Origin: Bacteroidota bacterium
GTDB lineage: Bacteria > Bacteroidota > Ignavibacteria > Palsa-1295
Assembly (NCBI GenBank): GCA_030706745.1
Contig: JAUZNX010000020.1
Span: forward strand, 1-48,488
Length of the DNA: 48,488 bases
Direction: 5' to 3'
Under the pieces are notes generated by a model. The model made no database searches. It was not told the origin of the DNA and saw only the letters and a list, made by a program, of their open reading frames with translations. This document shows, in pieces, positions 1-8,106 of the stretch. Each line of letters begins with the position of its first letter. Position 1 is the stretch's first letter. The position numbers and the translations under genes are program-made.

Positions 1-2209
1 CATTGTTCTGACCGGTCGTGTTCGAGTACAACGCCTCGTAACCATAGCCCGAGTTATAGCTACCGGTCGTGTTGTTGTTCATGGCCATGTGACCAGATGC
101 CGTATTGTTCTGGCCCGTCGTGTTGGCATAGAGCGCCTGGTGGCCGACGCCCGAATTGTTCGTACCGGTCGTGTTCGAGAACAGCGCCTCGAATCCAATG
201 GCCGAGTTGAAGCTGCCGGTCGTGTTGTGGTACAATGCTTCGTGTCCGATCGCCGAGTTGTTCTGTCCCGTCGTGTTTGAGTTCAATGCCTCGTAGCCGT
301 AGGCCGAGTTGAAGCTTCCGGTCGTGTTCGCGAGCATGGCTTGATGACCCATCGCCGTGTTGTTCACGCCGGTCGTGTTCGCCAGCAGCGCCTCGTAACC
401 GAGTGCGGAGTTGAAGCTTCCGGTCGTGTTATGAAGCATCGCCTCGTGTCCAATGGCCGCGTTGTTCTGACCGGTCGTGTTCGAGAGCAGGGCCTGGTAG
501 CCAAGGCTTGAGTTGAAGTTACCGGTCGTGTTGTTCTGCATGGCCTGATGGCCGATGGCGGTGTTGTTGACACCGGTCGTGTTCGCCAGCAGCGCCTCGT
601 AGCCGAGGGCGGAGTTGAAGCTTCCGGTCGTGTTATGAAGCATCGCCTCGTGTCCGATGGCCGCATTGTTCTGACCGGTCGTGTTCGAGTACAACGCCTC
701 GTAACCATAGCCAGAGTTATAGCTACCGGTCGTGTTGTTGTTCATGGCCATGTGGCCGGTAGCCGTATTGTTCTGGCCCGTCGTGTTGGCATAGAGCGCC
801 TGGTGACCGAGACCGGTGTTGTTCGTGCCCGTGGTGTTCATCATCATGGCCTCGTATCCCATCGCGGAGTTGTAACTGCCGGTGGTATTATCGAGCAATG
901 CTTCATGGCCGAGCGCGGTGTTGTTTTGACCGGTGGTGTTTGAATACAACGCCTGGTACCCCAGAGCGGAGTTATAGTTACCGGTTGTGTTGGAGTTCAT
1001 GGCCATGTGGCCGATGGCGGAATTGTTCTGGCCGGTAGTGTTGGCGTAGAGCGCCTGGTGGCCAAGACCAGTGTTGTTCGCGCCGGTCGTATTCCCCAGG
1101 AGCGCTTCGTAGCCGAGTGCCGAGTTGTAGCTGCCGGTGGTGTTATGGAGCAAGGCTTCGTGGCCGAGCGCGGTATTATTCGTGCCGGTGGTGTTTGAAT
1201 ACAACGCCTGGTACCCCAGAGCGGAGTTATAGTTGCCGCTCGTGTTCGAGTAGAGAGAGTGGTTGCCAAGCGCCGTATTATTGACGCCGGTTGTGTTCTT
1301 ATTTAAAGACGAGTGTCCCGCGGCGGTATTATTGGATCCGGTCGTATTTGAGGTGAGGGCACCGAACCCTAACGCGGCATTGTAGGCGCCAGTTGTGTTA
1401 TTCAGGAGTATCTGGTATCCGAATCCGGTGTTATTGCCGCCTCCATACTCGATCAGACCCGATCTCTGATTATTGTTTTCAAAGATTTGAAAATTATTCC
1501 CCGGAGCAAGTTGAATGGTCGAGTAGAGATGAATGTCACCGTATACATAGACGGGACTGCTCGAGGAACCGAGATATGAATATCCTGTGACGGTCAACGC
1601 GCCGCTGATCGTCGTATTTCCCTGCACAGCGCCTCCACGGGCGCCCTCCAGCTCGGTCTGGCCCGATTTGAGGAGCAGAGTATTTGTCGCAGGATCCATC
1701 GCTGCCACGATGCCATCTCCGGTCTGGATGTTCACGCTTGCGCCGCGACCGGTAACGGTTTGACCGTTGACGGTCAGCGACTTGAGGTAGTCGGTCCCCA
1801 TTTTCTCGGCCGTGATGGCACCGTCTGCAACGGTCATCGCGTAGGGTGCGCTCGCAACCGGCTCGGTGGCACGGACTTCAGCGCCGCCATCGATGACTGT
1901 TGCGACGAAGAGCGAGCCCTCGATCGCAGGAAGCGGTGCCTGGCTGCCCAGTTCGATCGAGAAGACGCCGCCAGTGGTGTTCGCATGGAAGTTATCCTCC
2001 CATGCGGGGGTCTGGGCGTCAGCGCTGCTGTAGAATCGGACAAGTACTGAGTGCATCCCGTCCGGAATCGCAGCGCCATCAGGGCCGGTGATTCGGCCCT
2101 GATAGCTGATGCGATGCGGTACATCGGCATGTCCGATTTGTTGGGCGTGGGCAGTTTGAGTTGCCCATAATGCTCCGCCAAGGAGCAAAGAGAACAGAAA
2201 TTTTCTCAT
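1..2209 (-). CDS. Giant 17-residue-repeat surface/fibre-like protein, truncated by the left window edge
   Basis: The reading frame opens with ATG at 2209 and stays open to base 1, so the C-terminus lies outside the window. Residues 1-24 form a signal peptide (MRKFLFSLLLGGALWA...AHAQ). Residues ~30-170 are a module shared with the protein at 16638-19712 (ISYQGRI...PDG; PYAMTVADGAITAEKMGTDYL; a VNGQTVTG motif). From about residue 270 there are at least 28 tandem 17-residue units (51 bp each) of the form NTTGxxNxAxGxxALxx. This pattern resembles the head repeats of trimeric autotransporter adhesins and of phage-tail-fibre-like proteins, which often end in a peptidase S74 chaperone domain. That domain would be off-window, so the assignment is inference. 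There is no Shine-Dalgarno sequence; a promoter-like TATCTTTC lies just upstream. Export and a surface location are likely. The ligand is unknown. Confidence 0.85.
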   Translation of the reverse strand, partial: MRKFLFSLLLGGALWATQTAHAQQIGHADVPHRISYQGRITGPDGAAIPDGMHSVLVRFYSSADAQTPAWEDNFHANTTGGVFSIELGSQAPLPAIEGSLFVATVIDGGAEVRATEPVASAPYAMTVADGAITAEKMGTDYLKSLTVNGQTVTGRGASVNIQTGDGIVAAMDPATNTLLLKSGQTELEGARGGAVQGNTTISGALTVTGYSYLGSSSSPVYVYGDIHLYSTIQLAPGNNFQIFENNNQRSGLIEYGGGNNTGFGYQILLNNTTGAYNAALGFGALTSNTTGSNNTAAGHSSLNKNTTGVNNTALGNHSLYSNTSGNYNSALGYQALYSNTTGTNNTALGHEALLHNTTGSYNSALGYEALLGNTTGANNTGLGHQALYANTTGQNNSAIGHMAMNSNTTGNYNSALGYQALYSNTTGQNNTALGHEALLDNTTGSYNSAMGYEAMMMNTTGTNNTGLGHQALYANTTGQNNTATGHMAMNNNTTGSYNSGYGYEALYSNTTGQNNAAIGHEAMLHNTTGSFNSALGYEALLANTTGVNNTAIGHQAMQNNTTGNFNSSLGYQALLSNTTGQNNAAIGHEAMLHNTTGSFNSALGYEALLANTTGVNNTAMGHQAMLANTTGSFNSAYGYEALNSNTTGQNNSAIGHEALYHNTTGSFNSAIGFEALFSNTTGTNNSGVGHQALYANTTGQNNTASGHMAMNNNTTGSYNSGYGYEALYSNTTGQNN
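11..1399 (-). repeat. 28 tandem 51-bp repeats (17-aa units) with 13-unit higher-order repeat
   Basis: The ACCGGTCGTGTT-like core (plus-strand view; it encodes NTTG) recurs exactly every 51 bp from 11 to 1388, giving 27 intervals and 28 copies. The right-hand copies (1100-1400) are the most divergent and the left-hand copies are more uniform. Bases 1-90 are almost identical to 664-753, an offset of 663 bp or 13 units. This implies recent block duplication on top of unit-by-unit expansion. All differences keep the frame. Confidence 0.93.
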
Positions 2210-2216
2210 AAGATAT

Positions 2217-2250
2217 GAAAGATAGAAAGGTTCGTGAGACGTGCAACAAA
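2217..2250 (-). promoter_or_regulatory. Candidate Bacteroidota-type promoter of the repeat-protein gene
   Basis: On the minus strand, TATCTTTC (2224-2217) resembles the -7 element TAnnTTTG with one mismatch at the last base. TTTGTTG (2250-2244) lies about 19-22 bp upstream, as expected for a -33 element. The leader would be very short. This was assigned from motif and position only. Confidence 0.35.
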
Positions 2251-2477
2251 CGCCACAGATCCAGGCGACAGAAGACCGGAATTCAGGGCGCCGAGAAAGA
2301 GCCAGGTAATTGGCAGATGCCAAGTCTGCTCCTCCCGTAGAACGGCCGCAAAAATATGCGATTCGGTTGATATTGGTGTACTAGGACACTACTAGTTCTG
2401 GAGATGGAGACCGGCAGAAATCGCGGCTGTCAGCAGAATATCCGGCAAATACCAAAGAGAGGGAGTTACCATCCGGC

Positions 2478-3023
2478 TCACGGCACGAGCCATCTGACCA
2501 GAATCACGCTCATAATCAGTGCGACGATATCCGAGAAGATACCGCCGAGCGCCGCGTGCCGCGTCCGCTTCACGCCGACCGAGCCAAAATACACTGCAAG
2601 CACATAGAATGTCGTCTCGTGGCTGCCCATCATCGCACCGGAAAGGCGGCCCATGAAGCTGTCCGGACCGTGTGATTTCATGATGTCAGTCATGAGTCCC
2701 AGCGAGCCGGAACCTGAAAGATTGCGTATGATGGCGAGCGGCAATAGTTCGCTCGGGAAATGAATCGCGTCGGTGACCGGACTAATCGCGGTCGTGAGAA
2801 TATCCATCGCTCCACTCGCGCGGAACATGCCGATTGCGACGAGCATCGCCACTAAATACGGGATGATTCTCACCGCTGTTGTGAAGCCATCCTTCGCGCC
2901 TTCGACGAATTCCTCATAGACCTTGACTTTCCGGATCGCGGCCACCAGAACGATTGTGAAGACGATCAGCGGAATCGCTGCCGTCGAAAGGACTTTGGTG
3001 ATGACGATGAACGTGCTTTCCAT
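2478..3023 (-). CDS. spmB: SpmB-like Gate-domain membrane protein
   Basis: This 181-residue integral membrane protein matches the SpmB (spore maturation protein B) family. That family carries a nucleoside-recognition/Gate domain and also occurs in many non-sporulating bacteria. Typical features are the first hydrophobic segment after MESTFIVITK, the RIIPYLVAMLVAIGMFRASG segment, the LSGSGSLG motif, and GSHETTFYVLAVYFG near the C-terminus. The ATG overlaps the stop codon of the upstream spmA by one base (TAATG at 3025-3021), so the two are translationally coupled and probably form one membrane complex. Sporulation is not implied; the substrate in non-spore-formers is not established. Confidence 0.88.
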   Translation of the reverse strand: MESTFIVITKVLSTAAIPLIVFTIVLVAAIRKVKVYEEFVEGAKDGFTTAVRIIPYLVAMLVAIGMFRASGAMDILTTAISPVTDAIHFPSELLPLAIIRNLSGSGSLGLMTDIMKSHGPDSFMGRLSGAMMGSHETTFYVLAVYFGSVGVKRTRHAALGGIFSDIVALIMSVILVRWLVP

Positions 3024-4057
3024 TACGCGGCCTCCGTCCCTTCTATCGCCCGCACCGGGAAGAACCGCTGAATGAACCGCGTAAACATCACCCCAAGAAT
3101 CAAGCTCACTAACGTCGCCAAAAACGTCGGCATGATAATATCTGTGGGGTTCGAGCTACCCAGCGTCAGGCGAATCGCGATGACCGTTGCGGGCACGAGC
3201 GTGAGCGCCGTCGTATTGATCGTCAGGAACATGCACATCGCATTCGTTGCGGTGCCAGCCACGGGATTGAGTTTATTCAGCTCTTCCATTGCTTTGAGTC
3301 CGAGCGGCGTGGCAGCGTTCGAAAGTCCCAAGAAATTCGCCGTCATGTTCATCACCATCGCGCCCATGGCGGGATGATCGGGTGGCACATCGGGGAAGAT
3401 GCGTGTCATGATTGGTCGCACGATCTTCGCCAACAGCAGCACCAGTCCCGCCGCTTCGGCGATCTTCATGATGCCAAGCCAGAGCGCCATGACGCCGATC
3501 AGTCCTAACGCGAGTGTAACTGCGGTGTCCGCGATCTTGAGAATGCCTTCGTTCGCAACCTTCGCAAGAATTCGAAAATGGACGGTGGGTAGTTGATAGC
3601 GGAAGGTTGATAGCGGAAAGTGGATCATTTGTTTTCCACTATCCACTATCAACCTTCCACTATCAACTATCGCCGCTTGCCCGATCAGCTTTGTGGCGTC
3701 TCCATTGGCGGCAGCAGCATCGACCATGACTGGCGGAGCATTCGCTGGCAGCGTCAGCGTGAGTGTGCCGGCGCTTGGATTGGTTTGCGATTGAATGAGA
3801 TCGGCGGCAAACGCGACCGTATCGCCCTTCACAGCCTTGGCTTCGCTCGCGCCATAGAAGTGAGCGATCTCAGCCTTAGTCAGGAAGACGGTCCCCGCAT
3901 AATGATTCGGACCCGCCGGTTTTAGCGCGCCCGGCGTAGCGGAAAGCGTGAGTGGCTCGCCATTCCGGAAGCGGTCGGTCGACTCTTCACTCACGTCGCG
4001 ACCAACCGCGACGCAGATCGCGGCGGCAATAAGAAACAGCCAGATGTAATTAAGCAC
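3023..4057 (-). CDS. spmA: SpmA-like membrane protein with a large extracytoplasmic insertion
   Basis: Residues 1-19 (MLNYIWLFLIAAAICVAVG) and ~165-335 align with the roughly 200-residue SpmA family. Visible family motifs are ALWLGIMKIAEAAGL, PDVPPDHPAMGAMVMNMTAN, NAATPLGLKAMEELNKLNP and NTTALTLVPATVIA. About 145 extra residues lie between the first and second membrane segments, which explains the 344-residue length. The last part of this insert (residues ~130-156) is encoded by a long inverted heptamer-repeat tract (3591-3668), giving the low-complexity phrase PLSTFRYQLPTVHF. The rest (LTLSATPGALKPAGPNHYAG...; LTLTLPANAPP) looks like a beta-rich soluble domain. It is coupled to spmB by a TAATG overlap. 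The function is unknown beyond the family. Confidence 0.85.
   Translation of the reverse strand: MLNYIWLFLIAAAICVAVGRDVSEESTDRFRNGEPLTLSATPGALKPAGPNHYAGTVFLTKAEIAHFYGASEAKAVKGDTVAFAADLIQSQTNPSAGTLTLTLPANAPPVMVDAAAANGDATKLIGQAAIVDSGRLIVDSGKQMIHFPLSTFRYQLPTVHFRILAKVANEGILKIADTAVTLALGLIGVMALWLGIMKIAEAAGLVLLLAKIVRPIMTRIFPDVPPDHPAMGAMVMNMTANFLGLSNAATPLGLKAMEELNKLNPVAGTATNAMCMFLTINTTALTLVPATVIAIRLTLGSSNPTDIIMPTFLATLVSLILGVMFTRFIQRFFPVRAIEGTEAA
3591..3668. repeat. Heptamer-repeat inverted pair, in frame inside spmA
   Basis: Two 34-bp arms (3591-3624 and 3635-3668) are complementary except for 3 positions, with a 10-base spacer. Each arm consists of 7-mers of the type TTGATAG/CGGAAGG (CTATCAA/CCTTCCA on the other strand). 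The reading frame of spmA continues through without a stop. Confidence 0.9.
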
Positions 4058-4139
4058 GTGCGAAAATACGACCAGAATGATAATGATCCAGGTAGGCCGA
4101 TAAACTTACCTGGACCCCGCTCAAATTTCAATTCACTTG

Positions 4140-5726
4140 CTACTTACTCAGTACGACAAATTCGACGCGGCGATTCTCCGCCCGGCCTTCATCGGTCGAG
4201 TTATCCGCGATGGGTGACTCCTCACCGTAACCGTGTGTCTTGACCCTGGCCTTGGTGATGCCATTGCGTACCAGGTAATCGCGCACCGAATTCGCCCGCT
4301 TCTCGGAGAGTTGCCGGTTGTATTCCGGCGAGCCGACTGAATCGGTATACCCTGCGATCTCCACCTGCATCGTGGGTACGGCTTTCATCAGCTTAACCGC
4401 TCGATTCAGTTCAGGATACGACGAACTCTTAAGGTCCGAGGAATTGAAATCGAAGAAGACGAGCAGGCGCGTGCGGCCATTCGTTGTTTCGCTCAGCTTG
4501 ATATCCGGATGGTTCGAAAGAATGCGGCCATCTTTATCCACTTCGAAATACGCTGTCCCGAAGAGATGGCCATTCGCATCCGCCGTGACAGAATACTTGC
4601 CTGGCGCCTTAACGCGCACGTTATAGCGACCATCGCCATCGGTCTTATCCGTAGCGACGACTTCGTTGCTGGTCAGATCGACCACGGTCATCGTGGCGTC
4701 AATCGGCTTTCCACTTTTCGCATCAGTCACGGTGCCGGTCAGTGCCACCTTGCCATCGGAGCCAACTTCACTCGTGGTGGCGCCCGATTCCGCATGGCTC
4801 TCGCCTTGGGAAGTTATGTTCGCCGTGTTTCCGCCGCCACCCCCAAATGGGAAACGAATGCCAACCGTCAGAGAGGCGTACCAGAGTTTCGGGTAGGTTA
4901 TTGCTGGCAAGAAAAACGCGGATGCCATTGTATCCAGATGAGATCTGGCGTCACTCGTCAACCATTCGGTCAATGGAATGCTGAAAAGCAGCTCGACATC
5001 GAACATCGTACTTGACCCCGGATTGAGTGTGAATGCGGTTCCGGCGCCCAGTTGGACTGCGGCGCGACCACCCGCGAAGTAGTTCGTAGCACTAGAAGCC
5101 GGATGATCGAGCGAACTGACGGCGCTTCGGTCTCCGGTGCCGGAATAATAATATGTTGATCCGTCGGTGAGGTCCTGGTGAAGTGTGATCGAATTGCTCA
5201 GCAGTGTCGAAAGCTCGAATCCTCCAATGCCGTAGAACTGATCACTGAGCCGAAAATTGAGGAGCGCCGCAAGACTCAGGTTCGAGAGTGTCAGCGCATA
5301 GGAGTTCGATGAACTCGCGCTGGCAGTCACCTCATGGGTTGTCGGATCATGCGCAAGCACGACGTCCTGACTTTCGTCTCTGGATGTATGATTGGTTAGA
5401 AGGCGGAGCTTAGCGGCAAGATCGAGATTCTCGCCAAGCGGAACTGCGATTTTGCCCCCGAGCAGAAGTCCGACGCCAGAACCGAGATTTTCGAGAGGCA
5501 TATAGGCCTGAATAAAATGTGTCGGATCGGGACTTAAGGGATCAATCTCATTCGGATCCTCAATATGCCAGATGAAATTCTGATTTCCTATGTACGATGA
5601 ACCCGTGAGCCCAAGATCGAACCCCCAGTAACTATGTCCGGTAATACTGTTAGTTTGCGCGTGAACGCACAGCGGAATGAGCAGCAACAACGCGATTGAA
5701 AGAAGGCGAGACAAGGAAATTTGCAT
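4140..5726 (-). CDS. OmpA-family outer membrane protein (barrel, CNA-B-like domain, OmpA C-terminal domain)
   Basis: The protein has 528 residues and a signal peptide ending at about VHAQ (24). Residues ~25-300 carry alternating beta strands typical of an outer membrane barrel, ending in YASLTVGIRFPFGGGGG. Residues ~325-400 form a carboxypeptidase-regulatory/CNA-B-like beta domain (LTGTVTDAKSGKPIDATMTV...DGDGRYNVRVKAPGKYSV). Residues ~415-528 are the OmpA peptidoglycan-binding domain: FDFNSSDL, IAGYTDSVGSPEYNRQLSEKRA, HGYGEESP and GRAENRRVEF. It probably anchors the outer membrane to the wall. It is monocistronic by appearance, with a perfect -7 element 24 bp upstream and no Shine-Dalgarno sequence. 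Confidence 0.92.
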   Translation of the reverse strand: MQISLSRLLSIALLLLIPLCVHAQTNSITGHSYWGFDLGLTGSSYIGNQNFIWHIEDPNEIDPLSPDPTHFIQAYMPLENLGSGVGLLLGGKIAVPLGENLDLAAKLRLLTNHTSRDESQDVVLAHDPTTHEVTASASSSNSYALTLSNLSLAALLNFRLSDQFYGIGGFELSTLLSNSITLHQDLTDGSTYYYSGTGDRSAVSSLDHPASSATNYFAGGRAAVQLGAGTAFTLNPGSSTMFDVELLFSIPLTEWLTSDARSHLDTMASAFFLPAITYPKLWYASLTVGIRFPFGGGGGNTANITSQGESHAESGATTSEVGSDGKVALTGTVTDAKSGKPIDATMTVVDLTSNEVVATDKTDGDGRYNVRVKAPGKYSVTADANGHLFGTAYFEVDKDGRILSNHPDIKLSETTNGRTRLLVFFDFNSSDLKSSSYPELNRAVKLMKAVPTMQVEIAGYTDSVGSPEYNRQLSEKRANSVRDYLVRNGITKARVKTHGYGEESPIADNSTDEGRAENRRVEFVVLSK

Positions 5727-5749
5727 ATTGACGTTAAATGATTTGAGTG

Positions 5750-5757
5750 CAAATATA
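5750..5757 (-). promoter_or_regulatory. TAnnTTTG promoter -7 element of the OmpA-family gene
   Basis: The minus strand reads TATATTTG, a perfect match to the Bacteroidota -7 consensus, and lies 24 bp upstream of the ATG at 5726. No clear -33 TTTG is visible. Confidence 0.6.
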
Positions 5758-5883
5758 ACTTAATATGGTGATGAAGTGTAGAGTATGCCTCGGGAACCCG
5801 GGACGAACTGCCCGCAGCAAGCGTTTTATCCCTGCAAGAAATTGGCCTGCTGGCGTGCACATCGATAACCCTGAGATCTACCC

Positions 5884-8067
5884 TTGAAACAACTGCTCCA
5901 ATCCCTCCGCTCTGGCGCGATCACAATTAATGATGTGCCAGTCCCCACCGAGCCAAAGCGCGCCGGTGTCATCGTTCGCGTCCATACCAGCCTTATCTCC
6001 GCCGGAACGGAGAAGATGAAGGTCGATCTCGCGCGGGCCTCGCTTATCGATAAAGCTCGCAAGCGTCCCGATGATGTCAAGAAGGTCCTGGCTGAAGTCA
6101 AGCAGCAAGGCTTTTGGAAGACCTATCAGCGGGTGATGAACAAGCTCGACACGCCGGGCCCGCTGGGATATTCGTGCGCCGGAGAAGTTATCGCTGTGAG
6201 CGAGGACGTGGATGATCTGAAGCCGGGCGATCGCGTTGCCTGCGGCGGACAAGGCGCGAGCCATGCAGAAGTTGTCGGCGTGCTCCGCAATTTGTGCGTG
6301 AAGCTTCCGGACAATGTTCCGTTTGTGTCCGCATGCTTCACGACGCTTGGCGCGATTGCTATGCAAGGCCTCCGCCAAGCGAATGTGACATTTGGCGAGT
6401 CGGTCGTCGTGATTGGGCTTGGACTGGTCGGTCAGCTTGCATGCGCGATTGCTAAAGCAGCCGGATGCGTAACGATCGGTGTCGATCTGGATGATCACCA
6501 CGTCGAAATCGCACGCAAGCACACAGCACACCATGCGTTTAACCGAGGTCAAGCCGGACTCGCCGGTACAATCAAGCAGCTTACCAGCGGACACGGCGCG
6601 GACACTGTGATTATCTGTGCCGCAACAAGTTCGAACGATCCGATCACCTTCAGTGCCGAGATCGCCCGTGACCGCGCGCGCATTATCATGGTCGGCGTGA
6701 GCGATATTCAGATTCCGCGTGATGCTTATTTCGTAAAGGAGTTGGAGTTCCGGCTTTCGCGCTCGTACGGTCCGGGACGCTACGATCACAATTACGAAGA
6801 GAAGGGGATCGACCTTCCAATCGGCTACGTGCGCTGGACCGAGCGCCGCAACATGCAGGAATTTGTCCGGCTACTCGGCGAAGGACAAATCGACACCGCT
6901 GCAATCACCACACACACGTTCCCCATCGAGCGCGCCGAAGATGCTTACTCCATCATCGCCGGCGAACGCAAGGAGCGGTATTTGGGGATGGTGCTGACCT
7001 ATCCGGCGCCAATTACGAATTACGAATTACGAATTACGAATGAAGTTGCACCGAAAGCTGAGTCCCAATTCCTCAATCATAACTCGTCATTCATAATTCA
7101 AGTGGGTTTTATCGGCGCCGGCAACTTCGCGCAAGGATTCCTGCTGCCTACGCTCAAAGAGAACGCCAAGCTGGTTGCTGTTGCGAATCAATCCGGCGCG
7201 AGCGCAATGGATGCGCAAAAGAAGTTTGGCTTCGAGCGCATGACAACTTCCGCCGATGAAGTTATCGCGGCCAGTGACGTCAACACGATCTTTATCGCAA
7301 CGCGTCACGGTGATCATGCTCGGCTGGCTGCGGATGCGCTCCGGGCTGGAAAGAATGTATTTGTCGAGAAACCGATGGCGGTGACGATGGAGCAATTGCA
7401 GTTGGTCGCGAAGGCCTACGAAGACGCGCGCAAATCTGCCGAAGTGAAATTCATGGTTGGCTTTAATCGTAGGTTCTCATCGCTTGTTGGGAAGACCAAG
7501 ACGTTCTTCGATGATCTCTCGCCAAAGATGATTTTCTATCGTGTGAACGCTGGACCACTTCCGCGCTCGCACTGGACGCAGGACGAAACCGAAGGCGGTG
7601 GACGAATCATCGGCGAGGGCTGCCACTTCATTGATACTGCGACTTACCTCGTGGGTGATGCCGCGCCGCGCTCGGTCTTCGCAAAATCTATTTCGACAGG
7701 TCGCGCAGACTCCGTCGATCTCGATACAGTCTCCATCACAATCGACTACGAGGATGGCTCGGTTGCGAGCATCCTGTATCTCGCCAATGGCGATAAATCG
7801 CTTCCGAAGGAAGAGATACAGGTCTTCTCGAATGGCCGCACCGCAATTATGAAGAATTTTACGGAGCTTGAACTCTGGGACGGCTCCGGCAAACCCAAGA
7901 CTGAGTCCGGCTCTGGCAAAGGCCACGCAGAGGAAGTCAAGGCCTTTCTTGCCAGTTTCACACGATCAGGAGAAGGCCCGATCCCGTTCGATTCGCTGCT
8001 GGCGACGACACTCGTCACTTTCGCTGCTCGGGAATCGCTAGCGACCGGTGAAGTGGTGCGGTTTTAG
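5884..8067 (+). CDS. Two-domain oxidoreductase: zinc-type (MDR) dehydrogenase fused to Gfo/Idh/MocA domain
   Basis: The protein has 727 residues. Residues 1-375 are a medium-chain dehydrogenase with a GroES-like part (LISAGTEKMKV, GPLGYSCAGEVIAV, GDRVACGGQGASHAE) and a Rossmann motif GLGLVG at ~177-182. Residues ~406-727 are a Gfo/Idh/MocA dehydrogenase (VGFIGAGNFAQ, then the VEKPMAV motif with the usual catalytic lysine, and GFNRRFS). This fusion is a recognised architecture, often found near surface-polysaccharide genes; the substrate is probably a sugar but is not determined here. The linker (residues ~376-406) is encoded by heptamer repeats, giving ITNYELRITN. The start is TTG at 5884, chosen because MKQLLQSLRSG matches the usual family N-terminus and no ATG is near. 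Confidence 0.85.
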   Translation: MKQLLQSLRSGAITINDVPVPTEPKRAGVIVRVHTSLISAGTEKMKVDLARASLIDKARKRPDDVKKVLAEVKQQGFWKTYQRVMNKLDTPGPLGYSCAGEVIAVSEDVDDLKPGDRVACGGQGASHAEVVGVLRNLCVKLPDNVPFVSACFTTLGAIAMQGLRQANVTFGESVVVIGLGLVGQLACAIAKAAGCVTIGVDLDDHHVEIARKHTAHHAFNRGQAGLAGTIKQLTSGHGADTVIICAATSSNDPITFSAEIARDRARIIMVGVSDIQIPRDAYFVKELEFRLSRSYGPGRYDHNYEEKGIDLPIGYVRWTERRNMQEFVRLLGEGQIDTAAITTHTFPIERAEDAYSIIAGERKERYLGMVLTYPAPITNYELRITNEVAPKAESQFLNHNSSFIIQVGFIGAGNFAQGFLLPTLKENAKLVAVANQSGASAMDAQKKFGFERMTTSADEVIAASDVNTIFIATRHGDHARLAADALRAGKNVFVEKPMAVTMEQLQLVAKAYEDARKSAEVKFMVGFNRRFSSLVGKTKTFFDDLSPKMIFYRVNAGPLPRSHWTQDETEGGGRIIGEGCHFIDTATYLVGDAAPRSVFAKSISTGRADSVDLDTVSITIDYEDGSVASILYLANGDKSLPKEEIQVFSNGRTAIMKNFTELELWDGSGKPKTESGSGKGHAEEVKAFLASFTRSGEGPIPFDSLLATTLVTFAARESLATGEVVRF
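7011..7103. repeat. AATTACG heptamer tract, in frame in the interdomain linker
   Basis: Four tandem AATTACG-type units begin at 7011. A degenerate inverted counterpart (AATCATAACTCGTCATTCAT, from 7075) follows after about 40 bp. The frame stays open and the tract lies exactly between the two enzyme domains. Confidence 0.85.
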
Positions 8068-8106
8068 GCCAAAAGCTGAAGGACGAGTCCGACCGATTCG
8101 GGTACG

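Noticed and set aside
548-943. Open plus-strand frame in the repeat region
   Set aside because: It is the shadow of the 51-bp repeat gene on the minus strand; it has no start context and no coding-like composition.
11-1399. Regular 51-bp repeats as a CRISPR array
   Set aside because: The whole period is repetitive without unique spacers, and the minus strand is one open frame with in-frame amino-acid repeats.
2404-2607. 67-codon plus-strand open frame
   Set aside because: Largely antisense to the end of spmB, with no start signal or motif.
5878-6789. 303-codon minus-strand open frame
   Set aside because: It lies wholly within the clearly recognised oxidoreductase gene on the plus strand and has no recognisable motifs.
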